Positions 6,499-6,850 of a DNA stretch of 6,850 nt are shown here, in pieces (position 1 is the stretch's first letter; every line of letters begins with the position of its first letter). The stretch comes from 4484-232 sp964486555. Lineage in GTDB: Bacteria > Thermotogota > Thermotogae > Thermotogales > Thermotogaceae. The stretch spans positions 1-6,850 of the forward strand of contig CAZANP010000079.1 of assembly GCA_964486555.1 (NCBI GenBank). The letters run 5' to 3'. The translations under genes were made by a program, and so were the position numbers. The notes below the pieces were generated by a model. The model saw only the letters and a list, made by a program, of their open reading frames with translations, searched no databases and was not told the DNA's origin.

Positions 6499-6506
6499 AA
6501 ACTCTA
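6480..6506 (-). promoter_or_regulatory. Candidate sigma-28 (FliA-type) promoter for the flagellar operon
   Basis: On the minus strand TAGAGTTT (6506-6499) and GGTGATAG (6487-6480) are separated by exactly 11 bases. Against the enterobacterial sigma-28 consensus TAAAGTTT-N11-GCCGATAA this is 7/8 and 5/8 with ideal spacing. Transcription would begin near 6473, giving a leader of about 40 bases before the transglycosylase ATG. An alternative sigma-70 reading (TAGAAT at 6483-6478 as -10) has no good -35 element. Confidence 0.45.
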
Positions 6507-6522
6507 AGTTAAGGTGATGGGA

Positions 6523-6850
6523 ATGGAAAGGAGCAAAGATTGGTTCGATCAAGCTACGAACGACCTCAAACATGCAGGGAGTGACCTTGAACATGGTTTC
6601 TACGATTGGTCCTGTTTCTCATCTCAACAATCTGCTGAAAAAGCCGTCGAGGCTGTTTTTATAAAACTGGGAGCAGAAGCTTGGGGACACTCTGTGGCGG
6701 ATCTACTCATGGAACTATCAAAGAAATTTGATGTTCCCGAAGATTTGATCGACATGGCTCTTGAGCTCGATAAAGCGTACATTCCCACCAGATACCCCAA
6801 CGCGCATCCATCCGGTGCTCCCTGGAGGAAATATACCGAAACAGAAGCTC
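6523..6850 (+). CDS. HEPN-domain protein (3' end beyond window)
   Basis: 109 codons are visible with no stop before the window edge. The opening MERSKDWFDQATNDLKHA, then YDWSCFSSQQSAEKAVEAVF (27-46) and YIPTRYPNAHPSGAPW (86-101) with the YTETEA that follows, are the recognisable blocks of the four-helix HEPN family (PF05168). These small proteins often pair with a MNT-type nucleotidyltransferase in two-gene toxin-antitoxin modules, the HEPN partner acting as an RNase or as the target of modification. Arg90-x4-His95 matches the R-x4-6-H motif of HEPN RNases. Typical members have about 120-140 residues, so only the end is missing. The second ATG (6523) is preferred over the one at 6517 because GGTGAT (6513-6518) overlaps the first and sits 4 bases before the second, the same spacing as in the binding-protein gene. 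Any partner gene would lie to the right. The product is oriented away from the flagellar operon and is probably unrelated to motility. Confidence 0.87.
   Translation, partial: MERSKDWFDQATNDLKHAGSDLEHGFYDWSCFSSQQSAEKAVEAVFIKLGAEAWGHSVADLLMELSKKFDVPEDLIDMALELDKAYIPTRYPNAHPSGAPWRKYTETEA

Noticed and set aside
6517..6519. The first ATG of the HEPN gene.
   Set aside because: The ribosome binding site GGTGAT overlaps it, leaving no spacer; the ATG two codons later has the right spacing. The difference is only two residues.
6433..6594. A 54-codon upstream extension of the transglycosylase frame, starting at 6594.
   Set aside because: It would overlap the divergent HEPN gene and both promoter candidates, carries no recognisable domain, and would bury the signal peptide. 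AGGAGG sits in front of the ATG at 6432.

Overview
The window looks like part of a chromosome from the Thermotogaceae (Thermotoga or Pseudothermotoga type). FliG closely resembles the well-studied Thermotoga maritima protein as I remember it (near-identical C-terminal domain, same length within a residue), but with enough substitutions that I would not call it T. maritima. AGA/AGG arginine codons, Lys/Glu-rich proteins, strong GGAGG-type ribosome binding sites and frequent GTG/TTG starts also fit a hyperthermophilic or thermophilic bacterium. No search was run, so the assignment rests on recognition.

Layout. Positions 1-6432 hold six tightly packed genes, all on the minus strand. In transcription order they are: a secreted lytic transglycosylase-like protein (6432-5566), fliF (5543-3936), fliG (3932-2922), fliH (2925-2257), fliI (2264-948) and a periplasmic substrate-binding protein of the iron/corrinoid ABC transporter family (923 to beyond the left edge). 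Gaps are 22, 3, -4, -8 and 24 bases, so this reads as one operon. A short divergent intergenic region (about 6433-6522) separates it from a plus-strand HEPN-domain gene that runs off the right edge.

How the genes work together. FliF forms the MS ring in the cytoplasmic membrane. FliG binds the FliF C-terminus and carries the torque-generating face of the rotor. FliI is the hexameric ATPase of the flagellar type III export apparatus and FliH its stalk/regulator. The secreted transglycosylase at the head of the operon probably opens peptidoglycan for the rod. The usual flanking genes fliE (before fliF) and fliJ (after fliI) are not in their usual places; the transglycosylase and the binding protein occupy those slots.

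Most interesting points: a sigma-28-like promoter (TAGAGTTT-N11-GGTGATAG) in front of the operon, interleaved with a sigma-70-like promoter for the divergent HEPN gene; a hairpin touching the transglycosylase ribosome binding site; a beta-rich C-terminal extension on the transglycosylase; four exact 11-residue repeats in FliH; a 9-bp palindrome that begins exactly at the start codon of the binding protein; and an R-x4-H motif in the HEPN protein. I see no RNA genes, mobile elements, CRISPR arrays or clear terminators.
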